Part shown: piece after piece, positions 52,293 to 61,039 of the stretch | Position numbering within the stretch: position 1 is the first letter of the stretch | How the letters are laid out: each line of letters begins with the position of its first letter | Notes under the pieces: model-generated | Told to the model about the DNA's origin: nothing | Database searches by the model: none | What the model saw: the letters and a program-made list of their open reading frames with translations, nothing else | DNA from: Spiribacter vilamensis | GTDB lineage: Bacteria > Pseudomonadota > Gammaproteobacteria > Nitrococcales > Nitrococcaceae | NCBI RefSeq assembly: GCF_004217415.1 | Contig: NZ_SHLI01000001.1 | Coordinates: 620,001 to 684,000 of the forward strand | Direction of reading: 5' to 3' | DNA length: 64,000 bases | Translations under genes and position numbers: made by a program

Positions 52293-53822
52293 TCAGACGA
52301 CCCAGGTGCGGGTTAGATCGAGGAAGTTCGACATGTTGCCCGGCAGATCACGGACACGTGTGTTGACCGGACGGAAGCCATCCTTGAAGTAGCCGATCAC
52401 CGCGGGTACCTCGTCCTGCAGGATCGTGGCCAGCTCGTTGGCAAGCCGCTCACGTTCCGCTTCGTCAGGTTCGCTCTCGAACTGATCCAGCAGCGTATCG
52501 AAGCGGTCGTTGGACCACTTCGGGACGTTCCAGTCGACCCCTCCGCGGAACGCGGCGTTCAGGAACTGCCCCGGCGTCGCCCGACTGGCCCAGTCCGTCA
52601 CACCAAAGGTGACTTCCGTCCAGTGGCCATAGTAGACGTTGACCGGTTCGACCTTGAGACTGACATCAATCCCGATCGGGCTGAGCATCTGCTGGAGCAT
52701 TTCCGCGTACTGCGGCAATTCGGAAAGCCGTCCGACATAAAGATCGATCGGGAAGCCATCGGGATAACCCGCCTCGGTCAGCAACGCACGAGCCTGCTCG
52801 ACATCGCGCCGCCGCTGCTCGATCGTGATATCCATCGGGTAAATCGGCGCGAGCGGATGATCGTTGCCAATCGCGGCGTTGCCGCCCAGCAGTGTTTCAA
52901 TTGCGTTGGGCCGATCGACGGCCAGGGCGACCGCCTGGCGCACGCGGACGTCGTTGAACGGCGCCTTGTCGGTGCGCATGGTGACCTGGGTATGGCTCGA
53001 CGTGGGCTGATTGATCATGCGCACGTTGTCCTGGCCGAACAGCGGGCGGATATCGATATATCCGGCCGAGAGCATGGCGTCCGCTTCGCCGCCCTGCATG
53101 GCGATGACCTGTGACTGCGAGCCGTCGTAGAAGTCCAGCTCGACGGCGTCGAGATAGGGCAGCGGGTTGTTCCAGTAATTGGCGTTGCGCGACAACCGCG
53201 CCCCTCCCTGGGGACGGTACTCGTCGAGCTTGAACGGCCCGGTGCCGATCGGGTTGTTGGCGAAATCGCCCTCGTAGTCGGCAGGCAGAATCACCGCGTT
53301 GTAGACATGCGTGTAATACGGGAACGCGCCGACCGGGCGATCGAGCTCGAATCGAACGGAATAGCGGCCGTTCGCGGTGACATTCTGCGGTTGCAGGAAA
53401 TCGAGCTGGGCGGCACCGGCCGAGCCACTGTCGGGCTCGACCAAGCGCTGGAAGCTCGCCACCACGTCGGCGCTGGTCATCTCCCGGCCATCATGGAATT
53501 GCACGCCCTCGCGTAGCTGGAAATTCCAGACGCGGGCGCCGTCTTCCGAGTTCCAGTCAGTGGCGAGCACCGGGCGCAGGCTCAGGTCATCCTCGGCCCA
53601 GACCAGGTACTCGGCAATCTGCTGGACGATGGCAATGGTGCCACCCCCACTCATGGTGACAGGCTCGAGGTTATCGGCCAGGGGCACGGCAACGCTGAGC
53701 GTCCCGCCACGGCTCGGCTCCTGGGCCCGCCCGATGATGGGCCAGGTCCCGGTTGCGGTGGCCGCACCGGCAATACCCAGTGTCTGCATTATGCGGCGGC
53801 GACGACGATCGATACTGTCCAT
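52293..53822 (-). CDS. Peptide-type ABC transporter substrate-binding protein (SBP family 5), Tat signal
   Basis: 509 residues from the ATG at 53822 (GGAG 9 nt upstream). Signal RRRRRIMQTLGIAGAATATG has the twin-arginine pattern, unusual but seen in some family-5 binding proteins. The mature part carries the family region FQLREGVQFHDGREMTSADVVASFQRL and the RQAVALAVDRPNAIETLLGGNA segment. Binds peptides, glycosides, opines or metal chelates in relatives; the ligand here is unknown. Divergent from the isochorismatase-like gene at 53903 by 80 nt. Confidence 0.88.
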   Translation of the reverse strand: MDSIDRRRRRIMQTLGIAGAATATGTWPIIGRAQEPSRGGTLSVAVPLADNLEPVTMSGGGTIAIVQQIAEYLVWAEDDLSLRPVLATDWNSEDGARVWNFQLREGVQFHDGREMTSADVVASFQRLVEPDSGSAGAAQLDFLQPQNVTANGRYSVRFELDRPVGAFPYYTHVYNAVILPADYEGDFANNPIGTGPFKLDEYRPQGGARLSRNANYWNNPLPYLDAVELDFYDGSQSQVIAMQGGEADAMLSAGYIDIRPLFGQDNVRMINQPTSSHTQVTMRTDKAPFNDVRVRQAVALAVDRPNAIETLLGGNAAIGNDHPLAPIYPMDITIEQRRRDVEQARALLTEAGYPDGFPIDLYVGRLSELPQYAEMLQQMLSPIGIDVSLKVEPVNVYYGHWTEVTFGVTDWASRATPGQFLNAAFRGGVDWNVPKWSNDRFDTLLDQFESEPDEAERERLANELATILQDEVPAVIGYFKDGFRPVNTRVRDLPGNMSNFLDLTRTWVV

Positions 53823-53902
53823 GCGTGTTTGCTCCGATAAATAATATTCATCACTATAACCGATGCTCACCTCTAAAAACCATGGCTTTAAGGAGATCGG
53901 CG

Positions 53903-54754
53903 ATGGAAGGGAATGACGAGAAAATCCTGACCCTGGCAGAGGCCTTACAGGCACCACGCAAGCACCGCGACAGGGATCTGGCGCTCGAGCCGATGCCCAA
54001 CCACTCCAGCACACCCGGAGGACCGAATGATCAACCGCTGGCGTTCTGGGCTTCCTGGGATTTGAACCATAGACCTCGCCGGATTGCGCTGCTGCTCGAT
54101 GACTGCCAGGAGGAGTATCGACCCTATGCCGGAGAGATCCTGCCGAACCTGACCAGGCTGGTAGAGACGTTCCGCTCGGCGCAGTCAGCTAGTGACGGCG
54201 TCCGCATCGCGTGGAGTGCCTGGACCCGGACCTTTGACGACGGGATCAGTAATGCGATGGATCGATGGTACGGACCAAGAGGCCTGCGACCGGACGATCC
54301 GGTGAATGCCGTGTATGTATTCGGCGGTGGGCCAGCAATGGAGCCGCTGTCAGAGATTGCCCCGACCGAAGAAGAACTTGCCGGCGGCTGGTTCTACCAC
54401 GGCAAGCATCTGGACATGTTCTGGAATTTCGACGAAAACGGCCGTTCGTATCTCGACGAAAAATTGAAGGCCGCTGGAATCGACACTATCGTGCTGTCGG
54501 GCCTGTGGACAGATGAATGTATTCTCGCGACCGCTTACGCCGGCAATTCGCGAGGATACGATGTCGTGCTGGCGCATGACGCGATCGCAACGGCGACTGC
54601 CAATCACGAAATCGCACTGAAGGTCGCCAGCAGCACGGTCGGGAAAGTGGTCTCCACGCATGACGTTATCCACTACATGGAAAACGACTTCATCACGGGC
54701 GAAGTAGGCGCCGTGAAGGGGACGAGCCATCCCGATGGCAGGAAAGAAGACTGA
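53903..54754 (+). CDS. Isochorismatase-family cysteine hydrolase
   Basis: 283 residues from the ATG at 53903, seven nt after AAGGAG. Catalytic triad visible: Asp in LLLDDCQEE, Lys in HGKHLDMF, and Cys in LWTDECILATAYAG (the usual GVxTxxC region). A cysteine amidase or N-carbamoyl/nicotinamide-type hydrolase. Divergent from the peptide-type importer by 80 nt, so it may act on the imported compound. N-terminal 50 residues are an uncommon polar extension (LEPMPNHSSTPGG). Confidence 0.82.
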   Translation: MEGNDEKILTLAEALQAPRKHRDRDLALEPMPNHSSTPGGPNDQPLAFWASWDLNHRPRRIALLLDDCQEEYRPYAGEILPNLTRLVETFRSAQSASDGVRIAWSAWTRTFDDGISNAMDRWYGPRGLRPDDPVNAVYVFGGGPAMEPLSEIAPTEEELAGGWFYHGKHLDMFWNFDENGRSYLDEKLKAAGIDTIVLSGLWTDECILATAYAGNSRGYDVVLAHDAIATATANHEIALKVASSTVGKVVSTHDVIHYMENDFITGEVGAVKGTSHPDGRKED

Positions 54755-54758
54755 GTTA

Positions 54759-54804
54759 TGCACACGCCCTCTACACACGAATCTGTGTGTATTCACAGTG
54801 TGTG
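54759..54804. repeat. Nested palindromic intergenic element, copy C (diverged)
   Basis: TGCACAC with a downstream partner GTGTGTG and inner arms CTACACAC and GTGTGTAT around GAATCT. Less symmetric than copies A and B. It begins 5 nt after the isochorismatase-type gene stop. No T tract follows. Confidence 0.75.
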
Positions 54805-54923
54805 AGCGGTCACTTGCGCTGCATCATCTGTATCTGATTGAAACGTAGACGCCAGTCCACTACTTTTGGCAGAACATGGGTCTGCATGCGCATCTGCAGA
54901 CACTGATCAGTCCAGTCGTATAG

Positions 54924-57062
54924 ATGAAGCGCATGTCCCTGAATTTGCGAACTAAATTCTTCGAAATCGCCATTGAGCAGACCGACTTCCCCGTATGTAT
55001 TACGACGGCGGTGCTGGACCCGCCCGGGCCGACCACACTGCACGTCAACGAGGCGTTCATCCGCCTGACGGGTCATCCCCGCGGGGCATTGATCGGCGCC
55101 ACGCCGCGCCTCCACCAGGGACCGGCGACGGATCGCACTGAACTCGACCGATTGAGGGAGGACCTCGCGGCGGGTGAGGTTTTCAACGGCGTCGTCTGGA
55201 ACATTCGCCGCGACGGGACAAACTATCAAGTAGAGTGGTGTGTTGTTCCCCTGCGCTCCGGCGATGGAGACATCGATCACTTTGCATCGGTCCAGCGCGA
55301 TATCACCCACGGTTCGGAGTCCCGTCAGATGCTGATGGATGAGACCGAGCGCATGCGCGCGCTCCTGCAATCGGCGATGCTCGAAGATCCCGAAGACGAG
55401 ATCGAGGAGCGTGGCTACAACGCTGAGGTTAGCCGTGATCAGGCGCAGGCGATTCTGAAAAGCTCACCGGTGGGTGTCGCCTTCATCGATCACCGGCGTC
55501 GTATTCAGCAGGTCAATCCCGCGCTCGAGCGGCTTCTTGGCTACACGGCGAGTGAGATGGTCGGTTTTGATACGAGCCGCTTTTATGCGGACAAGGCCGG
55601 ATTCGAGCGTGTGGGTGCCGAAGTCTACCCGGCCATGGCGGCGGGTGAGGCTTACGAGATCATCGTGGATCTGCAACGCTCTGACGGCACCATCATTACG
55701 GTCTCAATGAAAGGCCAGCAAGTCGGTTCCTCGACGAAAGAGGGCAATATATGGGTCTTGCAGGATGTGACCCAACAGCACGCACGTGAACGCTCGCTGC
55801 GGACCTATCAGGCCGTTTTCGAGAGCTCCCGGGATGCAGTGGTATTCACCGCGGAAGACGGCTGTTTCACGCATGTTAACCCGACAGCGATGGCGCTCTT
55901 CGAGGTACCGGACCGCGCCACATTCCTGCGGGAATTCAATACCCCCGCCGGGTTGTCGCCGGTGTTTCAGCCCGATGGTCGGCGCTCCGAAGATAGCGCA
56001 AGCACGCTGCTTCGGGAGGCCTTCGATAAGGGTGAAGTCCTGTTCGAGTGGCAATACCAGACCCGGACGGGGCGAACGTTTCCCGCCGAGGTCCTCCTCA
56101 GTCGTGTTGATCTGGGCGATCAGTCGATTCTCGAGGCGAACATCCGTGATCTCACGGAGAAGAGAGCGGCGATGGATGCGCTCCAGCGGGCCCGGGATCG
56201 TGCCGAGGCGTATTTCGAAGCCGTTCCAGTCCTGGTCATGGTCATCGACATGTGGGGACAGATCACCGAGATCAATCAGGCCGGTTGCGAGCTGCTCGGT
56301 CTCCCGCGCGAGGAGATTATCGGGACCGGCTGGTTCGATCGGTTCGTACCCTCGGATGAGGCGCTCCGATTGAGGAATACGTTTCAGGCATTGCGGGCAG
56401 GCGATACAAAGCTGACCGAATATATTGAGAATCGAATTGTTACGGCAAGCGGCCTGGAGCGGATCGTCGCCTTCCGCAATGTGTTGCTCAGGGATGATGC
56501 GGGCGAGGTCTTGAGCATTCTTGCCTCTGGCGTGGATATCACCCAGCAGCGCGAGACCGAGGCCGATCTTGAGCATCGCGCGACGCATGACCCGCTCACC
56601 GGAGTGTTTAACCGGCGACGCATGAGCGAGCTGATCGACGCGGAAATAGAGCGCGTTGAACGATACGGCCAGCGCACTAACGACGCGTTCAGTGCAATCC
56701 TGTTCGACGTGGACCACTTTAAATCGGTCAACGATCGCTACGGGCATGACGTGGGCGATTCGGTGCTAAAGGAACTGGTTGCCGTGGCGAGTCAGCGGCT
56801 GCGAGATGTGGATAGCCTCTGTCGCTGGGGTGGAGAGGAGTTCCTTGTTTTGCTACCCGCTACCCCTCAGGCGGACGCGTATGGCGTCGCCGAGGCGCTG
56901 CGTTGCCGGGTCGCCGAGACCGAATTTAGCGGAGTGGGCCGGATCACCATCAGCCTGGGCGTCGCGGCTTTCGATGACCGGGCCACACGGCAGCAGTTCC
57001 TCAAGCGTGTCGACAATAGAGCCTATGCCGCGAAACACAGCGGGCGTAATTGCGTCCGCTAA
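54924..57062 (+). CDS. Diguanylate cyclase with four PAS domains
   Basis: 712 residues. Four PAS modules (about 15-130, 165-290, 295-415 and 425-545) followed by GGDEF (about 550-712). Active site GGEEF at about residues 636-640, with the inhibitory I-site RDVD (627-630) at the usual distance, so product feedback is expected. First PAS has LNRLTGHPRGALIG-like LOV/PAS features (VNEAFIRLTGHPRG, with no visible LOV Cys in GxNCRFLQ form). No membrane helices, so it is cytoplasmic. Makes cyclic di-GMP, which could tie in to the exopolysaccharide locus. Stop overlaps the convergent permease gene by 4 nt. Confidence 0.9.
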   Translation: MKRMSLNLRTKFFEIAIEQTDFPVCITTAVLDPPGPTTLHVNEAFIRLTGHPRGALIGATPRLHQGPATDRTELDRLREDLAAGEVFNGVVWNIRRDGTNYQVEWCVVPLRSGDGDIDHFASVQRDITHGSESRQMLMDETERMRALLQSAMLEDPEDEIEERGYNAEVSRDQAQAILKSSPVGVAFIDHRRRIQQVNPALERLLGYTASEMVGFDTSRFYADKAGFERVGAEVYPAMAAGEAYEIIVDLQRSDGTIITVSMKGQQVGSSTKEGNIWVLQDVTQQHARERSLRTYQAVFESSRDAVVFTAEDGCFTHVNPTAMALFEVPDRATFLREFNTPAGLSPVFQPDGRRSEDSASTLLREAFDKGEVLFEWQYQTRTGRTFPAEVLLSRVDLGDQSILEANIRDLTEKRAAMDALQRARDRAEAYFEAVPVLVMVIDMWGQITEINQAGCELLGLPREEIIGTGWFDRFVPSDEALRLRNTFQALRAGDTKLTEYIENRIVTASGLERIVAFRNVLLRDDAGEVLSILASGVDITQQRETEADLEHRATHDPLTGVFNRRRMSELIDAEIERVERYGQRTNDAFSAILFDVDHFKSVNDRYGHDVGDSVLKELVAVASQRLRDVDSLCRWGGEEFLVLLPATPQADAYGVAEALRCRVAETEFSGVGRITISLGVAAFDDRATRQQFLKRVDNRAYAAKHSGRNCVR

Positions 57063-58171
57063 ACGTCATTGGCCAACATCGCAACCGCCCAGCCCGCGAT
57101 CACCAGCGGGATCGACCACGCGTGGAACGCGCCCCATAAATGTGGGCGACGCGCCAGACGAAGCGCGATCAGATTGGCCATGGACCCGATCGCCAGGCCG
57201 AAGCCGCCGACGTTCACCCCCCAGGCAACGGCCCGCCAGTCGCCGGTCAGCTGATCCAGGAGGATGGCCGCCGGGACATTGGAAATGACCTGCGAGAGTA
57301 GTGTCCCGGTGGTCAGCCAGCCCCCCGGTAGCTGCGAGATCCGGTGCGCGATGTCTGTAACTGCCGGAAAATCGGCGATGATTCCGAGGGTTGCGAACAT
57401 CAGTGCGAAAACGCCCAGCAGCGTCCAGTCGACGTTGAGCAGAACACTGCGACGGGTGAGAGCAACGAGGGCGACCATCAGGCCGACGGCGATTGGCGCG
57501 AATCCCGCCTCGACCAGTCCCAGAAATAATGGGTAACCGATCAGCGCGGCGGTAGCCAGTCGTCGATCGATACGCTCCGCCGTAATCGATGCCTGATGCA
57601 GGAGCGGGCGGGCGCTGAAGGCGAGCGGCACAAGCGCCAGCACGAGCAGTAGCAACCCGCCGGCGAGGGGAAGCATGGCCAGTGTGAAGTCGACGAATCC
57701 AGCGGGGGAAGATCGCCACAGCAGCAGATTCTGGGGATTGCCTACCGGTGTGAGGGCCGATCCCGCATTGACGGCGAACGCCTGGAAGATGACCAGCCGC
57801 CCCAGCAGGCGATCGTTGTCGTTAATCAGCCGAAGCGTCAGCGGCACCGTAACGAAGAGCGCCACGTCGTTGGTGACAACGGCGGCGAGCAGCGCCGAGA
57901 ACACGACGAGCACCCATGCCAGCCGCCGCTCGGTGGCCATCCGGGTGAGCAGCCAGCCCCCGGCATGGGTCAGAAAACCGCTCGACGCCAGGCCGGCACT
58001 GAGCAGCATCAGGCCGGCCAGCGCCATGAGCGTCTGCCAGTGCACGTAGCCCACTACCTCGCCCACCGACGGCTGATCGATGATCAGAAGCGGGATCAGG
58101 GCAAATAGCAGGCCCAGCAGGAGATAATCCTCGCCGATCCGGGCGAGGGCGTTTCGGAAGATGGTGATCAA
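57059..58171 (-). CDS. Anion permease of the ArsB/SLC13-like (IT) superfamily
   Basis: 370 residues, ten to eleven helices. N-terminal DYLLLGLLFALIPLLIID, then VVTNDVALFVTVPLTLRL and FAVNAGSALTPVGNPQNLLLW, the paired hairpin/NxxP substrate-binding signature of citrate/arsenite-type carriers. Second half SNVPAAILLDQLTG and VGGFGLAIGSMANLIALRLA mirrors it. Probable dicarboxylate, sulfate or arsenite-type carrier; without an ArsA-type partner, a secondary transporter is likely. Size is small for SLC13. Confidence 0.8.
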   Translation of the reverse strand: MITIFRNALARIGEDYLLLGLLFALIPLLIIDQPSVGEVVGYVHWQTLMALAGLMLLSAGLASSGFLTHAGGWLLTRMATERRLAWVLVVFSALLAAVVTNDVALFVTVPLTLRLINDNDRLLGRLVIFQAFAVNAGSALTPVGNPQNLLLWRSSPAGFVDFTLAMLPLAGGLLLLVLALVPLAFSARPLLHQASITAERIDRRLATAALIGYPLFLGLVEAGFAPIAVGLMVALVALTRRSVLLNVDWTLLGVFALMFATLGIIADFPAVTDIAHRISQLPGGWLTTGTLLSQVISNVPAAILLDQLTGDWRAVAWGVNVGGFGLAIGSMANLIALRLARRPHLWGAFHAWSIPLVIAGWAVAMLANDV

Positions 58172-58206
58172 AAGCCTCGGAAAGACGGTCGCCTAAGAGC
58201 CGCTGG

Positions 58207-58467
58207 TTATGCGGCTGACTCGCCCTCGACATCCCAACCAGGAAACACGAGGACCGCAGGGTGACAATGCAAAGCCCGCGCCAGAACCTTGGCACGGTCT
58301 ACACCGAGACGAACGCGACCATTCTCTATGGCAGAGATGGTGGATTGAGATATTCCGGTAGCGCTAGCCAATCCATTCTGACTCATCTCCTGCAGTTCAC
58401 GCAGGATGCGGACTGACTCACCAACAGAAACTTCCATCCGCTTCTTGGCTTTACGATACTCGCTCAT
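58207..58467 (-). CDS. HTH (XRE/HigA-type) antitoxin
   Basis: 86 residues, starting 1 nt after the toxin stop. XRE-type helix-turn-helix VRILRELQEMSQNGLASATGISQSTISAIENGRVRLGV (about residues 19-56). Ends in an acidic tail (FPGWDVEGESAA). By order (toxin then antitoxin) and fold it is a HigA-like antitoxin; it should bind the palindrome at 58767-58782 to repress the pair. Confidence 0.85.
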   Translation of the reverse strand: MSEYRKAKKRMEVSVGESVRILRELQEMSQNGLASATGISQSTISAIENGRVRLGVDRAKVLARALHCHPAVLVFPGWDVEGESAA

Positions 58468-58468
58468 G

Positions 58469-58750
58469 TCAATTCCTCCTGTAATCGTGGGGAGTTACCT
58501 TCTCAACTTCTACAAGCACCTGATCTTTTTCCACTCGGTAGATGACGCGGTACTGGATATTGAGTCGCGACGACCGAAATCCTTTCCATCTACCGGACAA
58601 AGCTTCGTCGTTGAAACCCCGAATGTGGCGCAGCCCCTGAGGTCCCGAGATGGCGACAATATCTTTCCATTTCTCGTACCGCTTCTGGACCTCGACAGGC
58701 GCTGCCGCCAGGTTTTTCGCCACTCTCCTGTGCTCGAATATCTCCCACAT
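58469..58750 (-). CDS. RelE/HigB-type mRNA-interferase toxin
   Basis: 93 residues. RelE-superfamily toxin: VQKRYEKWKDIVAISGPQGLRHIRGFNDEALSGRWKGFRSSRL, then NIQYRVIYRVEKDQVLVEVEKVTPHDYRRN, with Arg, Lys and Tyr in the catalytic C-terminus. Probably ribosome-dependent mRNA cleavage. Toxin-first order is typical of HigBA. Starts 17 nt after the palindrome. Adjacent to ssrA on its 3' side, a common integration hot spot. Confidence 0.85.
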   Translation of the reverse strand: MWEIFEHRRVAKNLAAAPVEVQKRYEKWKDIVAISGPQGLRHIRGFNDEALSGRWKGFRSSRLNIQYRVIYRVEKDQVLVEVEKVTPHDYRRN

Positions 58751-58766
58751 ACCACAGAAGGTATAT

Positions 58767-58782
58767 ATACCATATATGGTAT
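58767..58782. promoter_or_regulatory. Palindromic operator of the toxin-antitoxin pair
   Basis: ATACCATATATGGTAT is a perfect 16-bp palindrome, 17 nt upstream of the toxin start. A second ACCA half lies at 58751-58754. Likely bound by the HTH antitoxin. Confidence 0.75.
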
Positions 58783-58824
58783 GTCAACTCGGCAGGAGCG
58801 GATCCCGATGAATGCTCTGGACGT

Positions 58825-58850
58825 AAAAAAGCCCCGAAAACGGGGCTTTT
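58825..58850. terminator. Bidirectional terminator downstream of ssrA
   Basis: GCCCCG, loop AAAA and CGGGGC, with six A before and four T after. On the minus strand it ends in T6 and follows the tmRNA 3' end by about 45 nt. Confidence 0.88.
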
Positions 58851-58894
58851 GAGGCGTTTCAGTAGACGTTGGTGGATCTCCTGAAACTCTTGGA

Positions 58895-59252
58895 TGGTGG
58901 AGACGGCGGGAATCGAACCCGCGTCCGAAGGACCTCCGCTACAGGGTCTACATGCTTAGCGCCGTCTTTATTTTTAGCAGCCACCGACCCAACGGCCAGG
59001 GTCAGGTTGCCGCGATCCCGTTATGTTTCGCCGCGCGAGTCCGGGCTCCTCGCGGGGCTAGCCTGTGTAATATGCCTGTTCTACACCCAACCACAGGCGA
59101 TCGAGTGCGAACAGCTCACGGGTGTTTAGGCCGCGAGAGCGAAGTTGTCGTCGTTGGCAACTATCTTTTTTGTCACATTGTTAACGAGGTTGAGTGACGT
59201 CCCCGGCATGCACCTGGAGTTTCGCGACCTTCGTCGAAGCCATGTCGTCCCC
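58895..59252 (-). ncRNA. ssrA: tmRNA (10Sa RNA)
   Basis: 358 nt. The 5' end GGGGACG pairs with CGTCTCC at the 3' end (one G-U), followed by ACCA, forming the tRNA-like acceptor. The T-arm GGGTTCGATTCCCGC is seen near the 3' end. The tag-coding frame starts at the GCC at 59156-59158 and ends TAA at 59126: ANDDNFALAA. This differs from the E. coli tag (ANDENYALAA) by D and F at positions 4 and 6. Works with SmpB, encoded just upstream on the same strand. I did not recognise a strong -10 or -35 just before 59252. Confidence 0.93.
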
Positions 59253-59305
59253 AGATAGTTCACTAGACAGGTTAGCGCGTACCGGGTTCCGGGGGAAGGG
59301 GGCGG

Positions 59306-59794
59306 TTAAACGCGGTGCTTGAGCAGGCGTCCCTTCTCGCGCTGCCAGTCGCGTTCCTTCTTGTCCGCGCGCTTGTCATGCTGCTTCTTGCCCTTGGCAA
59401 GCCCGATGCTGAGCTTCGCCCGGCCGCGCGACCAGTGCATGTCGAGCGGCACCAGGGTATAACCGCGCTGTTCGGTGGCGCCGACGAGCTTGGCGAGCTC
59501 TTTCTGATGGAGTAGCAGTTTGCGCGTCCGCGTCGGGTCGGGATGGATATGCGTCGATGCGGTTGGCAGGGGCGGCAGGTTGCACCCGATCAGGAACGCC
59601 TCGCCGTTGCGGATGAAAACATACGCCTCGGTGAGGTTGGCACGCCCGGCACGCAGGCTCTTGACCTCCCAGCCCTGCAGTACAAGCCCCGCCTCGAATC
59701 GCTCCTCGATGAAGAATTCAAAGCGCGCACGACGATTGACGACGATGCTCGAGTCGTCGCCGCCGGATTTCTTTTTGCCTGATTTCTTGCTCAC
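59306..59794 (-). CDS. smpB: SsrA-binding protein SmpB
   Basis: 162 residues. Core OB-fold with [44 protein letters not shown], a signature SmpB N-terminus, followed by [13 protein letters not shown] and a basic C-terminal tail ([29 protein letters not shown]) that probes the ribosome decoding site. Has an extra Lys/Ser N-terminal tail ([12 protein letters not shown]). Adjacent to ssrA, its partner in trans-translation. Confidence 0.96.
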   Translation of the reverse strand: MSKKSGKKKSGGDDSSIVVNRRARFEFFIEERFEAGLVLQGWEVKSLRAGRANLTEAYVFIRNGEAFLIGCNLPPLPTASTHIHPDPTRTRKLLLHQKELAKLVGATEQRGYTLVPLDMHWSRGRAKLSIGLAKGKKQHDKRADKKERDWQREKGRLLKHRV

Positions 59795-59911
59795 CTGTCC
59801 AGTTTAACGGGGCGGAGGCCCGGCATCCAATGCTGCATGACGGCAATGAGCCGATGCGCGGAGTTTGTTACCATTCGATGCTGTTTTATCGGCAACGCTC
59901 GAGCACACCGC

Positions 59912-60349
59912 ATGACCACCGTTTCACGCTCCGCCATCGTCAGGTATTCCGCGCACCAGATGTTCGATCTGGTGGACGATGTGGAGCGCTACGAGGATTT
60001 CCTGCCCTGGGTAAAGCGAAGCCATGAGCGCGAGCGCAGCGAGGATCGGGTCGTTGGCGAACTGCTGTTCTCGAAGGCGGGCTTCGAGAAATCCTTTGTC
60101 ACCCGCAACCATCGCCACCCCGGAAAACGGATCGAGATCCGCCTGGTCGAGGGTCCGTTCCGGCATCTGGAGGGGGTCTGGCGCTTCGAGCCGATGGGCG
60201 ATGGCGCCTGCAAGGTCTCGGTGGATCTGGAGTTCGAGTTCTCCAGCCGGCTGCTCGCGATGGCCTTTGGCAAGGTTTTCACACAGGTTGCCGGCACGCT
60301 CGTCGATTCGTTCGTGACCCGGGCCAACGCCTGTTACGGGCCGCGCTGA
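59912..60349 (+). CDS. ratA: RatA (START-like, coenzyme Q-binding/toxin family)
   Basis: 145 residues from the ATG at 59912. SRPBCC fold: VSRSAIVRYSAHQMFDLVDDVERYEDFLPWV, the signature Trp in FLPWV, then GPFRHLEGVWRF and the C-terminal VAGTLVDSFVTRANACYG helix. Homologous to COQ10-like proteins and E. coli RatA (formerly YfjG), whose ribosome-subunit-association role is debated. Conserved partner of rnfH, which begins 5 nt after the stop. Confidence 0.92.
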   Translation: MTTVSRSAIVRYSAHQMFDLVDDVERYEDFLPWVKRSHERERSEDRVVGELLFSKAGFEKSFVTRNHRHPGKRIEIRLVEGPFRHLEGVWRFEPMGDGACKVSVDLEFEFSSRLLAMAFGKVFTQVAGTLVDSFVTRANACYGPR

Positions 60350-60353
60350 GCCG

Positions 60354-60659
60354 ATGGTCAACAAACCGATGATCACCGTCGAAGTAGCCTATGCGCTCCC
60401 GTCGGACCAGCGTTTGATCAGCCTCGACCTGCCATCCGGGGCCACCGCCCGCGAGGCGATCCAGCAATCCGGACTGCTCGCCGAGTTTCCCGGTCTCGAT
60501 CCGGCGGAATCGGGGATCGGGATCTTCTCGCAGCCGGTTGACCTCGATACCGCCCTCAATGACGGAGATCGGGTGGAAATCTACCGCCCGTTGCAAATCG
60601 ATCCGAAGGCGCAACGCCGAGCGCGGGCTCGAACGCAGCGCGAGTCTCGGCAGGGCTAA
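60354..60659 (+). CDS. rnfH: RnfH family protein (UPF0125)
   Basis: 101 residues. Ubiquitin-like fold: MITVEVAYALPSDQRLISLDLPSGATAREAIQQSGL, IFSQPVDLDTALNDGDRVEIYRPLQIDPKAQRRARA, which is the RnfH/UPF0125 signature. Named for its rnf gene neighbourhood in other species; function unknown, possibly a toxin-antitoxin-like partner of RatA. Its 3' end overlaps the convergent bamE gene by 4 nt. Confidence 0.93.
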   Translation: MVNKPMITVEVAYALPSDQRLISLDLPSGATAREAIQQSGLLAEFPGLDPAESGIGIFSQPVDLDTALNDGDRVEIYRPLQIDPKAQRRARARTQRESRQG

Positions 60660-61039
60660 CCCGTCGGGTCGGACAGCGGGTGATCGGCGTCAACGAAATC
60701 ACCCTGCGCACCGGAGAGTCCACCTTCGTCGAACCGAAGCGTCAGGCGCCTCGAGACGGCCTCGACATCGGCGCTGCGGGGTTCGACCTCGTAGACATAA
60801 TCCCATCGGTTGTCGGTGAAGGGATCCTCGATAGTGGGTGGGCCCAGCACGTATCGGACCTGTCGCTCGGTCATCCCCGGGCGGAGCTTGTCGACCGCCT
60901 CTTCATCGATCAATGTGCCCTGACGGATCTCGGGTTTGTAGAGGAAAGGAAGGTTGTCGACGGTGCTGGTGCAGCCTGCCACGAGCGTGGCAATAATAGT
61001 GGCTGCGATGATCCGTTTGCCGGTATATACTGGAATCAT
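60656..61039 (-). CDS. bamE: Outer membrane assembly factor BamE (SmpA/OmlA)
   Basis: 127 residues. Lipoprotein signal (IIAATIIATLVAGC, lipobox VAGC). SmpA/OmlA fold: LPFLYKPEIRQGTLIDEEAVDKLRPGMTERQVRYVLGPPTIEDPFTDNRWDYVYE. Part of the BAM complex that inserts outer-membrane barrels such as the one at 166-1626. Divergent from fur; intergenic only 34 nt. Confidence 0.94.
   Translation of the reverse strand: MIPVYTGKRIIAATIIATLVAGCTSTVDNLPFLYKPEIRQGTLIDEEAVDKLRPGMTERQVRYVLGPPTIEDPFTDNRWDYVYEVEPRSADVEAVSRRLTLRFDEGGLSGAQGDFVDADHPLSDPTG

Noticed and set aside
58895-58960. tRNA gene (T-arm and CCA visible on the minus strand)
   Set aside because: The T-arm and acceptor belong to the 3' domain of tmRNA; the 5' acceptor half is 300 nt away and the tag frame is present.
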